Source: an uncultured Cryomorphaceae bacterium (GTDB taxonomy: Bacteria > Bacteroidota > Bacteroidia > Flavobacteriales > Schleiferiaceae). Taken from it: a DNA stretch of 64,000 bases. Where the stretch lies: contig CAKZJV010000007.1 in the NCBI GenBank assembly GCA_937120475.1, forward strand, positions 2,434,068-2,498,067. Reading direction: 5' to 3'. Shown here one piece after another: positions 38,339 to 47,386 of this stretch. The first letter of the stretch is position 1, and the number at the start of each line of letters is the position of its first letter. Both the position numbers and the translations under genes were made by a program. Below the pieces are notes generated by a model. That model did no database searches, was not told the origin of the DNA, and saw nothing but the letters and a program-made list of their open reading frames with translations.

Positions 38339-38959
38339 TTGAACTCTAAACCCGAACATATTATCAATATTGAGGATTTAGGGGCATTTCTTCCTCCTAA
38401 GGAGTTTCTCTTGAATAATTCGGAACATGAACTTGTAGCAGCCTGTAAAGCGGGGGATAAGATTGCCCAGCGCAGGGTGTATGAGCTCTTTGCGGGAAAA
38501 ATGCTGAATGTGTGCAGGCGTTATGCCCGGGATGTGGAACAGGCGCGTGATTTTATGCACGATGGCTTTATCAAGGTCTTTCTCAACATTGATAAGTTCA
38601 GGGAGCAATCTTCCCTCGAAACCTGGATTACCCGCATCATGATCAACAATAGCATCAGTGCTATTAAAAAAGAGATTCGCAGGGGTATTAAGGTAAGTAC
38701 AGACCAGGTCCAGGTGCGTGATGAGGACGTAAAAGATTTTGAACTCATCGAAAAGCAACCCATCACCGCCCGGCAAGTCTTTGAAAAACTAAACGAGTTG
38801 CCCCTGGGGTACCGTACGGTTTTAAGTTTATACGTTTTGGACGGTTATACGCATAAGGAAATTGGTGAAAGGCTGGGTATTTCGGAAGGAACCAGCAAAA
38901 GTCAGTTGGCTAAGGCCAAACGCTTACTCGCCAAGATTTTGACGGAAGCTTATTTATAA
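38339..38959 (+). CDS. ECF-type RNA polymerase sigma factor
   Basis: This 206-aa protein uses a TTG start; no upstream ATG is in frame. Region 2 (about residues 55-105) has ARDVEQARDFMHDGFIKVF and SSLETWITRIMINNSIS for -10 binding. Region 4 (about 150-200) has LPLGYRTVLSLYVLDGYTHKEIGERLGIS, the helix-turn-helix for -35 binding, followed by SQLAKAKRLL. A 35-residue N-terminal extension precedes region 2. The stop overlaps the start of the next gene (TAATG), so the two are translationally coupled. That partner may be its membrane-bound regulator. Target genes cannot be read from the sequence. Confidence 0.95.
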   Translation: MNSKPEHIINIEDLGAFLPPKEFLLNNSEHELVAACKAGDKIAQRRVYELFAGKMLNVCRRYARDVEQARDFMHDGFIKVFLNIDKFREQSSLETWITRIMINNSISAIKKEIRRGIKVSTDQVQVRDEDVKDFELIEKQPITARQVFEKLNELPLGYRTVLSLYVLDGYTHKEIGERLGISEGTSKSQLAKAKRLLAKILTEAYL

Positions 38960-40425
38960 TGCAGCGCAAAGGAGATATAGAAAAATTCCTGAGGGATAAA
39001 CTGGGCAACCTGGAACATAATTTCCAGGACGACTGGGCGGTTTTTGAGCGTAAGCTGCAAAAAGCACTTTACCTTAAAAGGTTACGCAGAATGGCTATTA
39101 TGGGCGGCTTCAGCCTGTTTTTACTGTCCATTTTTATGGGAGTAAATGTGTATCACATCTGGAGTTATGACTTTTACATTCCCCGCAATCACAAAGTTAC
39201 TTTTGAGGAAATACCGGCAAATCCTGTCTTTAATCAATGGGAACAAACCAATATTAGTGGCCAGGGTATAACAGCCAATAATCATTCACAGGAATCGGCT
39301 AACCAAAACTCCAAATTCCCGGGAAATAAAAGCCCCGTCAGCAATACCCCTTTACCAGTCGCTGATAAAAGGATAAACCCGGAAACCGGTTTTACCTCCA
39401 CTCTACCAAACCAAAAGGATAATACACGTAGCAGTACTTCGCTGGGTAAACCAGGGCTGGCTGAAGCTTCCAGTACTGGGGATGAAAGGGAAGCTACCGT
39501 ACCCGCTCGCGGTGATAGAATCGATGTTTCCAGGAATGGGGTAGTGCAGGTACAAGGCCTCGAAATGCCCGAAAACCCTTTGGTGTTACAAAATGCTTCA
39601 CCCAAACTAAGTTATACTACGGGTAATCAAAATGCATTAGGTTTTCCCATGCCCGTACTCTCCGTGCGCACGCCCATTGAAGCTGTTAAAATAAGCCCGA
39701 GCCGCGGTCCCTACATCAGCCCCTTGGAGCCTACCAACCCCTGGAGTTACTCTATTAATGTGTATCCCAATTTTACCTTCCGCAGGTTTGTGGCCGATGA
39801 AGACAAGTTTAACCTGCTACACCGCGACTTTGTGGATGCGGTTCAGGCGGCTGAGAGCGGTGGCTTTAGTCTGAATATAGGTTTTGAAGTGAGCCGCAGA
39901 ATAGGGGATATTACGTATGTGAATACCGGGGTGGAGTACATCAGCTACAAAACCGATGTGGCCTATAACTTTGTTAATTTCAGGGAGGCTAATCTCAACC
40001 AGAACGGTGAGATCATTGGCTATACCCTTAAGGAGGAGACCGAAAACATCAGCTTTTCCGATGTTAATGTTTATCATTACCTGAACTTCCCCCTCAGCTT
40101 TTCCTATCAACCCTGGGCCACGGATCACATCCGCCTGAACATTGAAATGGGAGCCAGCTTCCTTTATTTTATGACGGCACGCGGCCAAACTCTCAACTAT
40201 AAAACTCTGGAAATTATTGATCTTTCTGAGTTGGAGTATCGCAACTATATCGGTTCGCTGTGCTTTAAAGTAGGGGCTAACTATTTTGTTTCTGAACGGG
40301 TGAACATTGGGTTTGAACCTACTATCATGTACTTTACCAATACCATCTATCCGCATGATTACCCCTTTAGGGTAATCCCTTATTCCGTGGGCCTCAATCT
40401 CAATCTGCAGGTCAAGCTCAACTAG
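38959..40425 (+). CDS. Membrane-anchored protein with outer-membrane-barrel-like C-terminus, coupled to the sigma factor
   Basis: This 488-aa protein has a charged cytoplasmic N-terminus (about 1-45) with FERKLQKALYLKRLRRM. One transmembrane helix follows (about 48-70, MAIMGGFSLFLLSIFMGVNV). A low-complexity Ser/Asn/Pro-rich linker (about 90-230) leads to a C-terminal part of alternating aromatic strands (YSINVYPNFTFRRF, YFVSERVNIGFEPTIMYF, SVGLNLNLQVKLN). That part resembles PorT/OMP_b-brl barrels. Position and the N-terminal layout suggest an anti-sigma factor, but no known anti-sigma motif is visible. One chain with both an inner-membrane helix and a barrel domain is unusual. The strands could instead form a soluble periplasmic sandwich. 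Confidence 0.65.
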   Translation: MQRKGDIEKFLRDKLGNLEHNFQDDWAVFERKLQKALYLKRLRRMAIMGGFSLFLLSIFMGVNVYHIWSYDFYIPRNHKVTFEEIPANPVFNQWEQTNISGQGITANNHSQESANQNSKFPGNKSPVSNTPLPVADKRINPETGFTSTLPNQKDNTRSSTSLGKPGLAEASSTGDEREATVPARGDRIDVSRNGVVQVQGLEMPENPLVLQNASPKLSYTTGNQNALGFPMPVLSVRTPIEAVKISPSRGPYISPLEPTNPWSYSINVYPNFTFRRFVADEDKFNLLHRDFVDAVQAAESGGFSLNIGFEVSRRIGDITYVNTGVEYISYKTDVAYNFVNFREANLNQNGEIIGYTLKEETENISFSDVNVYHYLNFPLSFSYQPWATDHIRLNIEMGASFLYFMTARGQTLNYKTLEIIDLSELEYRNYIGSLCFKVGANYFVSERVNIGFEPTIMYFTNTIYPHDYPFRVIPYSVGLNLNLQVKLN

Positions 40426-40519
40426 ACGTTTTGTTGGCCTGTGCACATTTTTACTTAAAAAGGGTTAATACTTTTACCGAGGTATCTCGTATATGAAGAG
40501 GTACCTGTAATACTACGTT

Positions 40520-41272
40520 ATGAAAAAAATTACCCTTTTAATAAGTCTGTTGGCTTTAAGCTGGCAGGTGTCCGGACAAGATTATATTGAACTATCCCAA
40601 AACTTACTGCGTGCCATGCGCGATGGTAAGGATGCGGAAACCTATGTTCAGCAAATTGCCGAAATAAACCCGGCCAAATTCAAAGCCCAGATTGATAATG
40701 ATGAGAAGAAGCTGGCCTTCTGGATCAATACCTACAATGGACTTATTCAGTATCATCTTACCAAAAAACCCGAATTGTATAATGACCGGGGTGACTTTTT
40801 TAGTGACGACCTTTTGGTAGTTGCGGGCCAGCAGACAAGCTTCGATAACCTGGAACACGGTATTTTGCGAAGAGGGACTTCCAAGCTTTCCAAGGGCTAT
40901 TTTAAGAACCCTTTTCGCGATGATTGGTACAAACAGTACCATGTGGATAAAATCGATTGGCGCATCCATTTTGCCCTCAATTGCGGGGCGGCTGATTGTC
41001 CGCCCATCCGTATTTATGATGCCGAATCCATTTATGATCAGCTTAACGCCAGTTCAAGGCAATACCTCAAAGCCCAGGTGGAATATGATAAAGAAGAAAA
41101 GGAAATTTACGTTCCTGCCCTTATGAATTGGTTTAGTGGCGATTTTGGTGGCTCGGACGGAGTGCGAAATATCCTGGAAAAAAACGGCTATCTCGAACCG
41201 GGATCCGACTATGACATTGAGTATAAGAGCTACGACTGGACCCTCAAGCTGGGTACTTTTTACAAAGCATAA
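40520..41272 (+). CDS. Secreted DUF547 domain protein
   Basis: This 250-aa protein has a signal peptide (1-20, ending QVSGQ). The DUF547 domain covers most of the rest: FWINTYNGLIQYHL (about residues 69-82), FDNLEHGILRRG, and KIDWRIHFALNCGAADCPPIRIY (about 150-172). The conserved Asn, His and Cys are all present. The family has a papain-like or transglutaminase-like look but no settled enzyme activity. It stands alone between the sigma-factor pair and a convergent aminotransferase. Confidence 0.85.
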   Translation: MKKITLLISLLALSWQVSGQDYIELSQNLLRAMRDGKDAETYVQQIAEINPAKFKAQIDNDEKKLAFWINTYNGLIQYHLTKKPELYNDRGDFFSDDLLVVAGQQTSFDNLEHGILRRGTSKLSKGYFKNPFRDDWYKQYHVDKIDWRIHFALNCGAADCPPIRIYDAESIYDQLNASSRQYLKAQVEYDKEEKEIYVPALMNWFSGDFGGSDGVRNILEKNGYLEPGSDYDIEYKSYDWTLKLGTFYKA

Positions 41273-41278
41273 TTGACC

Positions 41279-42436
41279 CTATAGTTTTGCTAATCGAAGC
41301 CCTGCCTCGTGCAGGGTTTCTTCTTTTTTGGCAAAGCAAAACCGCAGTACCTTATGGTCCGTAGGCTGGTTGTAAAAAACACTGAGAGGTATAGCGGCAA
41401 CCCCCTGCTCTATGGTGAGCTGCCAGGCGTACTCCACATCGGGCTGATCGCTCAATTCCGAGTAGTCCAGCAACTGAAAATAAGAACCCATTGATGTCAA
41501 GGGCTTAAAACGTGAACCCTGCAGGCTGGACAGGAAAAAGTCGCGCTTCTCCTGGTACATACCACTAATGCGGGTAGCTCCTTCTTGCGATAAATACTCG
41601 GCCAAAGCCAGTTGAACCGGTGTATTTACACTGAACACCATAAACTGGTGAATTTTGCGAAATTCCTTCATCAATATTTCAGGAGCCAGGCAATAACCTA
41701 CCTTCCATCCGGTAACATGCAGGGTTTTACCAAACGAGCCTACCACAAAACTGCGTTTGAACAACTCCGGTCTTTCACAAACCGAAAGGTGCCGGGCCCC
41801 GTCAAAAACTATGTGCTCGTAAACCTCATCTGAAAGTATAAGCAGGTTGGAGCCGGAGGTAATCTCCTCCAGTTGATCCAGATCTTCCTTACTCAATACC
41901 GTAGCTGAGGGGTTGTGAGGGGTGTTGATAATGATCATGCGGGTGCGGTGATTCAACAGTTTTTTTACCTGTTGCCAATCAATACGGTAATGGGGAAACT
42001 CCAATTGTACATAAACCGGGATGCCCCCGTTCAATTCCACGTAGGGAGCATAACAATCGTAGGCCGGGGTAAAAATAATCACCTCATCCCCCTCGCGAAT
42101 ACTCGCACTGATTACGGTGGCAATGGCCTGGGTGGCACCGGCCGTAACGTTCACCTCCTTTTCAGGCGAATAAAAGCAACCGTGAGCCTGCTTTCGCAAT
42201 TGGGCAATGAGCTCCCGCAGGGGGGCCATACCGCTGGCAGGGGCGTACTGGTTAGCGCCTTCCCTCATGTATTTCAACACCAGTTCAATTAGCCACGGGT
42301 CGGCCGCAAAATCAGGAAATCCTTGCGAAAGGTTAAGAGCTCCGTAATCGGCCGCCAATTGGCTCATTACTGAAAATATAGTGGTACCGGAGCGGGGGAG
42401 CTTGCTGCTAAGGTGAACCTGAGAGTGTTGTTGCAT
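41279..42436 (-). CDS. PLP-dependent methionine aminotransferase (YbdL-like)
   Basis: This is a fold-type I aminotransferase of 385 aa from the chosen ATG at 42436. A start at 42460 adds eight hydrophobic residues and is less likely. Motifs are LNLSQGFPDF near the N-terminus, NQYAPASGMAPLR, VTAGATQAI, INTPHNPSA and LSDEVYEHIVFDG. SFGKTLHVTGWKVGY supplies the PLP lysine (about residue 237). This set is typical of the YbdL/kynurenine aminotransferase group, which transfers the amino group of methionine and aromatic amino acids to a keto acid. It works in the cytoplasm. It is convergent with the DUF547 gene (6-nt gap). Confidence 0.88.
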   Translation of the reverse strand: MQQHSQVHLSSKLPRSGTTIFSVMSQLAADYGALNLSQGFPDFAADPWLIELVLKYMREGANQYAPASGMAPLRELIAQLRKQAHGCFYSPEKEVNVTAGATQAIATVISASIREGDEVIIFTPAYDCYAPYVELNGGIPVYVQLEFPHYRIDWQQVKKLLNHRTRMIIINTPHNPSATVLSKEDLDQLEEITSGSNLLILSDEVYEHIVFDGARHLSVCERPELFKRSFVVGSFGKTLHVTGWKVGYCLAPEILMKEFRKIHQFMVFSVNTPVQLALAEYLSQEGATRISGMYQEKRDFFLSSLQGSRFKPLTSMGSYFQLLDYSELSDQPDVEYAWQLTIEQGVAAIPLSVFYNQPTDHKVLRFCFAKKEETLHEAGLRLAKL

Positions 42437-42510
42437 AAGTAAGATGCAATTTAACAACAATTCCTAAGGCAGTTGGAAACTTTAGAGGGGCGTGGCTGTT
42501 TTGAGCATAA

Positions 42511-43167
42511 ATGAAAAGGATGGGCCTTACTTCTGAGTTTAAGAAAATACGTTTCTTCGAAACCCTCCAACCCGTTTTTACAAGCAACGGTTACGAGTTT
42601 GTACCGCTGCTCAACCAGTTTCGCAAAACCACCCGCAAGGGCTATAGCAATGTGGTTATTTATCCCACCATTTATCCGGAGCAGATTTATTTTGAAGTTT
42701 CCTTCGGCAGCCGCATCAATATTGTGGAAAAAACCATTTTACCCTACGTAAATGGGGTTAAAGGTTTTTCAGAAGAAGGAAATACGGTACTAACCAACCT
42801 TAAAAAATTTCTGGATCTCCCCGGTTTTAAGCTTACCGCTAAAAGTGGCCAACAACTGGAAGAAACCATTCACTTTATTTCCAGCTTTTTTGAAGAAGGG
42901 GGTTTTGAATACCTGGAAAGCTTTACGGATATCTATCAACTGGATCGCCATTTGAACACCGATCCGCAGGATCATCACTACTTTATAGGAAACCCCATTT
43001 TGTATTGCTTCAGGGGTATCACTATCGCCAGCCTTACGGACAGTTGGCGGTGGAGGGAGCTTTACCAGTTTTACGGTAAAAAACTGGAAGAATTACAAGC
43101 CCCCGGCCTGGTACGCGAAAGCTATAACCGCATGGTTTTCTTTTTAAGCGATATGGGCCTTAATTAG
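42511..43167 (+). CDS. Hypothetical cytoplasmic protein
   Basis: This 218-aa protein has no signal or membrane segment. It begins MKRMGLTSEFKKIRFFETLQP and has a strand-rich centre (YSNVVIYPTIYPEQIYFEVSFGSRI) followed by helices. The start resembles DUF4304-type proteins (a helix with F...L.p.f...Gy.f), but I would not assign it. It is divergent from the aminotransferase and 59 nt upstream of the ABC-F gene. Confidence 0.65.
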   Translation: MKRMGLTSEFKKIRFFETLQPVFTSNGYEFVPLLNQFRKTTRKGYSNVVIYPTIYPEQIYFEVSFGSRINIVEKTILPYVNGVKGFSEEGNTVLTNLKKFLDLPGFKLTAKSGQQLEETIHFISSFFEEGGFEYLESFTDIYQLDRHLNTDPQDHHYFIGNPILYCFRGITIASLTDSWRWRELYQFYGKKLEELQAPGLVRESYNRMVFFLSDMGLN

Positions 43168-43226
43168 GGCTCTGAACTATTCACAGGCTTGAGCCACTAT
43201 TCGTAATTTGCCGCAAAATTTTCTTT

Positions 43227-45098
43227 GTGAATTACCTCTCGGTTGAAAACATTTCTAAAAGTTACGGAGCCCGTACCCTGTTCAGCAATATCTCCTTTGG
43301 AGTGGAAGAAGGGCAAAAGGTAGCTTTAGTGGCCCGCAACGGTAGCGGCAAAACCTCTATACTCAATATTTTAAGTGGCATAGACCAACCCGATGGTGGA
43401 AGGGTAACCTATCGCAAAAACCTGAAGGTGGGTTTCCTTTCGCAGGACCCCGATCTGCAGGCCGGGCGCAGTATTCTGGAAAGTGTTTTAGCAGTAGAAA
43501 ACCAAGTAACCCAGGCGATCAGGAATTATGGTAAAGCCCTGGAAAACCCGGAAGATGCGGAGGCTTATCAAAAGGCTTTTGACGATATGGACCGTTTTGC
43601 GGCCTGGGATTTTGAAGTACGGGTAAAGCAGGTTCTAGGCAAGCTGGGTCTCCATGATCACAGTCGTCCGGTAGATAAGCTATCCGGGGGCCAGCGCAAG
43701 CGGGTAGCACTGGCCCGAACCCTTATTTCATCACCGGATATTCTTATCCTTGATGAGCCTACCAACCATTTGGATGTAGCCATGATCGAATGGCTGGAAG
43801 AATACCTTTTACAGCCTGCGATCACTCTTTTTATGGTAACCCACGACCGTTACTTCCTGGAAAACGTTTGCGATCATATTTTAGAGTTGGAAGATCAGAC
43901 CCTTTATCAGCACCCCGGCAACTTTAGCTCTTTTTTGGAGCGCAAGGCGGAGCGCGAAGAGATTGAAAACACCAATACGGATAAGGCCCGCAACCTAATG
44001 CGTAAAGAACTGGAATGGATTCGCAGGCAACCTAAAGCCCGGGGCACTAAATCCAAGGCCCGCATTGATGCCTTCCACAACCTCAAGGATAAGGCCTCTA
44101 AATCCCAACAGGAAGAAAAGCTGGAACTCGATATTAAAATGACCCGCCTGGGCAGTAAAATACTGGAATTGCATAAGCTCAAAAAGTCCTATGGAGAGCT
44201 AAAAATTGTTGACAATTTCGACTACACCTTTAAGCGTGGGGAGCGGGTAGGTATTATTGGTGAAAACGGGGTAGGTAAATCCACCTTTTTAAGGTTGATT
44301 ACCGGTGATGAAGAACCCAGCGGTGGCAAGATTGTAACCGGTGAAACCATAAAATTCGGTTTTTATACCCAAAAGGGAATTCAGCTGCAGGACGATAAAA
44401 GGGTGATCGAAGTGGTAAAGGAAATTGCCGAGTACATTCCCATCGGTAAAAAGGGCCGCAACATTACCGCTTCTCAAATGCTGGAACGCTTTCTCTTTGA
44501 AGGAGACCATCAATACACCTACGTTTCCAAGCTGAGCGGTGGCGAAAAGCGCAGGCTTTACCTGCTCACCGTATTAATGGAAAACCCCAACTTTCTCATC
44601 CTGGATGAGCCTACCAACGACCTGGATATTCTTACCCTCAACGTACTGGAAGACTTTCTTATGGAGTTTGGCGGTTGCCTGGTGGTGGTAACTCACGATC
44701 GTTACTTTATGGCTAAGCTCACCGATCACCTTTTTGTGTTCGAGGGAGAAGGGAAGATTCGCGATTTTCCTGGAAATTATACGGAATATACCATCGCGAA
44801 GGCCAGGGAAGAAGAAGTTGAAAAACTTCGCTCCCAAAGTATGGTGAAGAACGCCCCTAAAAAACAAGATTCCGCTAAGCAAAAGACCAAACTTACCTAT
44901 GCCGAGCGCCTTGAAATGGAAGAGCTGGAGCAAAAACTGGAAGAGCTGGAAGGGCGTAAAGCCGAAATTGCCGGTGCCTTTGAAGAGGCGGTTTCCGATG
45001 CCACCAAGTTGGAAGAGCTTTCCCGCGAAATGAATGACATTAATGCCAGTATTGAGGAAGTAGAAATGCGTTGGCTGGAATTAAGCGAATACGAATAA
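43227..45098 (+). CDS. ABC-F family ATPase, Uup type
   Basis: This 623-aa cytoplasmic protein has two ABC cassettes and no membrane domain. Cassette 1 has RNGSGKTS (about residues 37-44), LSGGQRKRVALARTL and ILDEPTNHLD. Cassette 2 has GENGVGKSTF, LSGGEKRRLYL and ILDEPTNDLD. The linker between them is charged (LMRKELEWIRRQPKARGTKSKARI), and a C-terminal coiled coil follows (LEMEELEQKLEELEGRKAEI). These are marks of Uup, an ABC-F protein linked to ribosomes and to precise excision of transposons in E. coli. It starts at GTG; no better ATG is in frame. The first Walker A has Ala in place of the first Gly. Confidence 0.93.
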   Translation: MNYLSVENISKSYGARTLFSNISFGVEEGQKVALVARNGSGKTSILNILSGIDQPDGGRVTYRKNLKVGFLSQDPDLQAGRSILESVLAVENQVTQAIRNYGKALENPEDAEAYQKAFDDMDRFAAWDFEVRVKQVLGKLGLHDHSRPVDKLSGGQRKRVALARTLISSPDILILDEPTNHLDVAMIEWLEEYLLQPAITLFMVTHDRYFLENVCDHILELEDQTLYQHPGNFSSFLERKAEREEIENTNTDKARNLMRKELEWIRRQPKARGTKSKARIDAFHNLKDKASKSQQEEKLELDIKMTRLGSKILELHKLKKSYGELKIVDNFDYTFKRGERVGIIGENGVGKSTFLRLITGDEEPSGGKIVTGETIKFGFYTQKGIQLQDDKRVIEVVKEIAEYIPIGKKGRNITASQMLERFLFEGDHQYTYVSKLSGGEKRRLYLLTVLMENPNFLILDEPTNDLDILTLNVLEDFLMEFGGCLVVVTHDRYFMAKLTDHLFVFEGEGKIRDFPGNYTEYTIAKAREEEVEKLRSQSMVKNAPKKQDSAKQKTKLTYAERLEMEELEQKLEELEGRKAEIAGAFEEAVSDATKLEELSREMNDINASIEEVEMRWLELSEYE

Positions 45099-45158
45099 AA
45101 GTAAAATTGTAAATTAAGGCAACTAAAGGCGCAGAGATCGTCTATAGATAAGGTTGCC

Positions 45159-46457
45159 ATGTTCAAGAAAGTTGCACTTCTGGTCTTCTCCATCAGCTTT
45201 GCCGGTCTTACAATGCAGGCTCAGGAAACGTATATCCTTTCCGGTACGGTGTTGGACGAAGCCGGAGCCCCCCTTTTCGGGGCCAGTGTAGTAAACCGCA
45301 GCAGTATGCGTGGCGTAGCTACCAATGCCAACGGGCAGTTTAGCCTGAACCTGCAGGAGTTTCCCGCCTTTCTTGAAATCAGTTTTATAGGATACACGGT
45401 ACATTACCGGGAATTGAACCCGCGCAATTTCAACGCAGAAGGCCGCCTGGAAATTAGTCTGCGCATGCAACCCCACTCCCAGGAACTTGAAGCGGCTACT
45501 ATTGAGGGGCGACCCTACGAGGAGGTATATGTACACCGCAATATTGCCGTTTTGGACTTCACTTTTGTGGGAGATCACATTTTGCTGTTGCTCAGGGAAG
45601 GTATGCGCGATTATAAACTTGCCCTGATTGATCAGTACCAGGATTCACTGTCCACCTTAAACCTTGACCTGCGTGCCGATAACTTTGTTACCGACTGCCT
45701 GGGCCACATCTATGTTCAGGGTAAAGACAGTGTTTACGGTTTAAGCTTTGCCAACCAGCAAATTCACCCTATCGGGGCCATTGAAAATGAATGGTACAAC
45801 ACCATGGTAAAGCCCTGCGTAGCTTCTAATCCTCATAATTTGTACTATCGCTTTTGGTACCTTGATAAGCAAATGGTGGAGTATTTTCAAACTCCCATGG
45901 GAGAGAAAAAAAGCCGGATGATCCGCAGAATAGTGGATTACGATGAAGCCTTCTCCAAGCTCGATTACAAAAACACGGCCCAGCAGTTAATGGGAGCGGG
46001 TAATAAAATGAGTTCCACCCCTCACCTTCCCAGCTTCCGTAAGGGTTTTGAAATGATGGGGTGGTATAAGAACATCCTGGCCATACCGATATATCATCCC
46101 CTTTTCGCTCAGTCTAAAGGAGCCCTGTTGTTTGACCATCTTCGTGATTCGGTGCTGGTTTTGGATACGCAAGGGCAGGTGCAACAGAAGTATTTTATTG
46201 ATCACCATAAAGATTCAGACTTTAAAGATGAAATTTTACGGGATGTGGCTACCGGAAAGCTGTATGCCCGTTTTGAAAAGTCCGGAATCGTTAAGCTGAG
46301 GCCTTTTTCACCGGACTACCATTTGGAGAACAAGTCTGTAATTATTCAAAAGTTCGATTTCCCGCAGGCCCTCAAAATCCGTAATGGGGTGGCTTATTTC
46401 CTCGATCATTCCGATGAGGATTACCAAAAACTGAAACTTTACCGGCAAAAGCTCTGA
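45159..46457 (+). CDS. Secreted protein with carboxypeptidase-regulatory-like domain
   Basis: This 432-aa protein has a signal peptide (1-21, ending MQAQ). Residues about 24-105 form a CarboxypepD_reg-like beta-sandwich (YILSGTVLDEAGAPLFGASV, ATNANGQFSLNL, LEISFIGY), as found at the front of TonB-dependent receptors. No TonB plug or barrel follows. The rest has repeated strands (AVLDFTFVGDHILLLL, HIYVQGKDSVYGL, HLRDSVLVLDTQGQV) resembling the blades of a 6-bladed propeller. The role is unknown; a surface or periplasmic protein is likely. It is convergent with the SGNH gene (2-nt gap). Confidence 0.7.
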   Translation: MFKKVALLVFSISFAGLTMQAQETYILSGTVLDEAGAPLFGASVVNRSSMRGVATNANGQFSLNLQEFPAFLEISFIGYTVHYRELNPRNFNAEGRLEISLRMQPHSQELEAATIEGRPYEEVYVHRNIAVLDFTFVGDHILLLLREGMRDYKLALIDQYQDSLSTLNLDLRADNFVTDCLGHIYVQGKDSVYGLSFANQQIHPIGAIENEWYNTMVKPCVASNPHNLYYRFWYLDKQMVEYFQTPMGEKKSRMIRRIVDYDEAFSKLDYKNTAQQLMGAGNKMSSTPHLPSFRKGFEMMGWYKNILAIPIYHPLFAQSKGALLFDHLRDSVLVLDTQGQVQQKYFIDHHKDSDFKDEILRDVATGKLYARFEKSGIVKLRPFSPDYHLENKSVIIQKFDFPQALKIRNGVAYFLDHSDEDYQKLKLYRQKL

Positions 46458-46459
46458 GC

Positions 46460-47386
46460 TTATTCCAAAAGATCCGGGAGCTCTGCCTTCAGCCATTGGG
46501 TCATGGCGCTGGTACCCCTATGGTTAAGGTGGTTTGGATCGGCCCAGTTTTCCGGCTTATCCAAAATGGAGTCCGGAGGTATCATCAATGCACCATATTT
46601 TGCATATTGTTCCCAGCTCAAAGGCTTTCCGGCCGGAACACCATAATTGGGCAGGTATAAAAAAAGGAGTTTTACGCCATGCTTTTCACAAAGCCGCCAC
46701 ATCCGTTTTAAGTAGGCGTGCGGAAAGGTATTGTCGAAGTCCCTCTTCCAGGCAGTTCGATCATCACCCTTTTGCCTTTTTTCCCGCATTAATTGTAAAT
46801 CACTTTTACCGGCATCGCCTATCAAAGGCTGGAAAGAGTGTTCACTGGTATCGGGAGGGCCGGTGGTGCTGTTCTGGTAGTCGGAAAATAAGTCTTCCTG
46901 CGCCATTTGCAGGCGGTATTGAAAAGCCGTGAGCTCATCCGTAAACCAGTCTTTATTGTAGAAAGGGTAGGCGGTAAGTAAATCGCTAACGGACGCCACG
47001 TAGGGAAAAATGGGGTGACTGTACGGGTTTTCGCTGTAACGAACTTCCACCACCACAAATCGGGGTTCTTTTTGTTGAATAAGCCGTTTCAGAAAATTGT
47101 ATTGCAGGTTACGACCGTACCGGCAGTAACCAAGGTTGGCTACGTTCAAGCCGGTGCTTTCTTCCAGTATCATTGGGTTTACCGAGTGTATGGTTTTGGA
47201 AGATCCCAGGAAAGCCAAATCCACCGGCTGATCACTTTCGTACAGGCGATGGTAAATCCATTGGCCCCTTCCGGCACAGTCATTTTCCAGTCCGTTAAAA
47301 ACGCGGGCTTCATTGGCAGGTAAAATATAGACCCCCGCTACTATCGGAAGAAGAAATACCGCGATATGAAAAGTTAGCCTCCGCAT
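46460..47386 (-). CDS. SGNH/GDSL-like acyltransferase partner of the MBOAT protein
   Basis: This 308-aa protein has an N-terminal membrane or signal helix (about 7-24). LAFLGSSKTIHSVNP (Ser62/Ser63) could supply the nucleophile. WADPNHLNHRGT near residue 281 supplies Asp283 and His286, the DxxH pair of SGNH hydrolases. Proteins of this type (AlgX/AlgJ, DltD) hand acyl groups from an MBOAT protein to a sugar polymer in the periplasm. Its ATG overlaps the MBOAT stop by one base (TAATG), so the two form one unit. Confidence 0.7.
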   Translation of the reverse strand: MRRLTFHIAVFLLPIVAGVYILPANEARVFNGLENDCAGRGQWIYHRLYESDQPVDLAFLGSSKTIHSVNPMILEESTGLNVANLGYCRYGRNLQYNFLKRLIQQKEPRFVVVEVRYSENPYSHPIFPYVASVSDLLTAYPFYNKDWFTDELTAFQYRLQMAQEDLFSDYQNSTTGPPDTSEHSFQPLIGDAGKSDLQLMREKRQKGDDRTAWKRDFDNTFPHAYLKRMWRLCEKHGVKLLFLYLPNYGVPAGKPLSWEQYAKYGALMIPPDSILDKPENWADPNHLNHRGTSAMTQWLKAELPDLLE

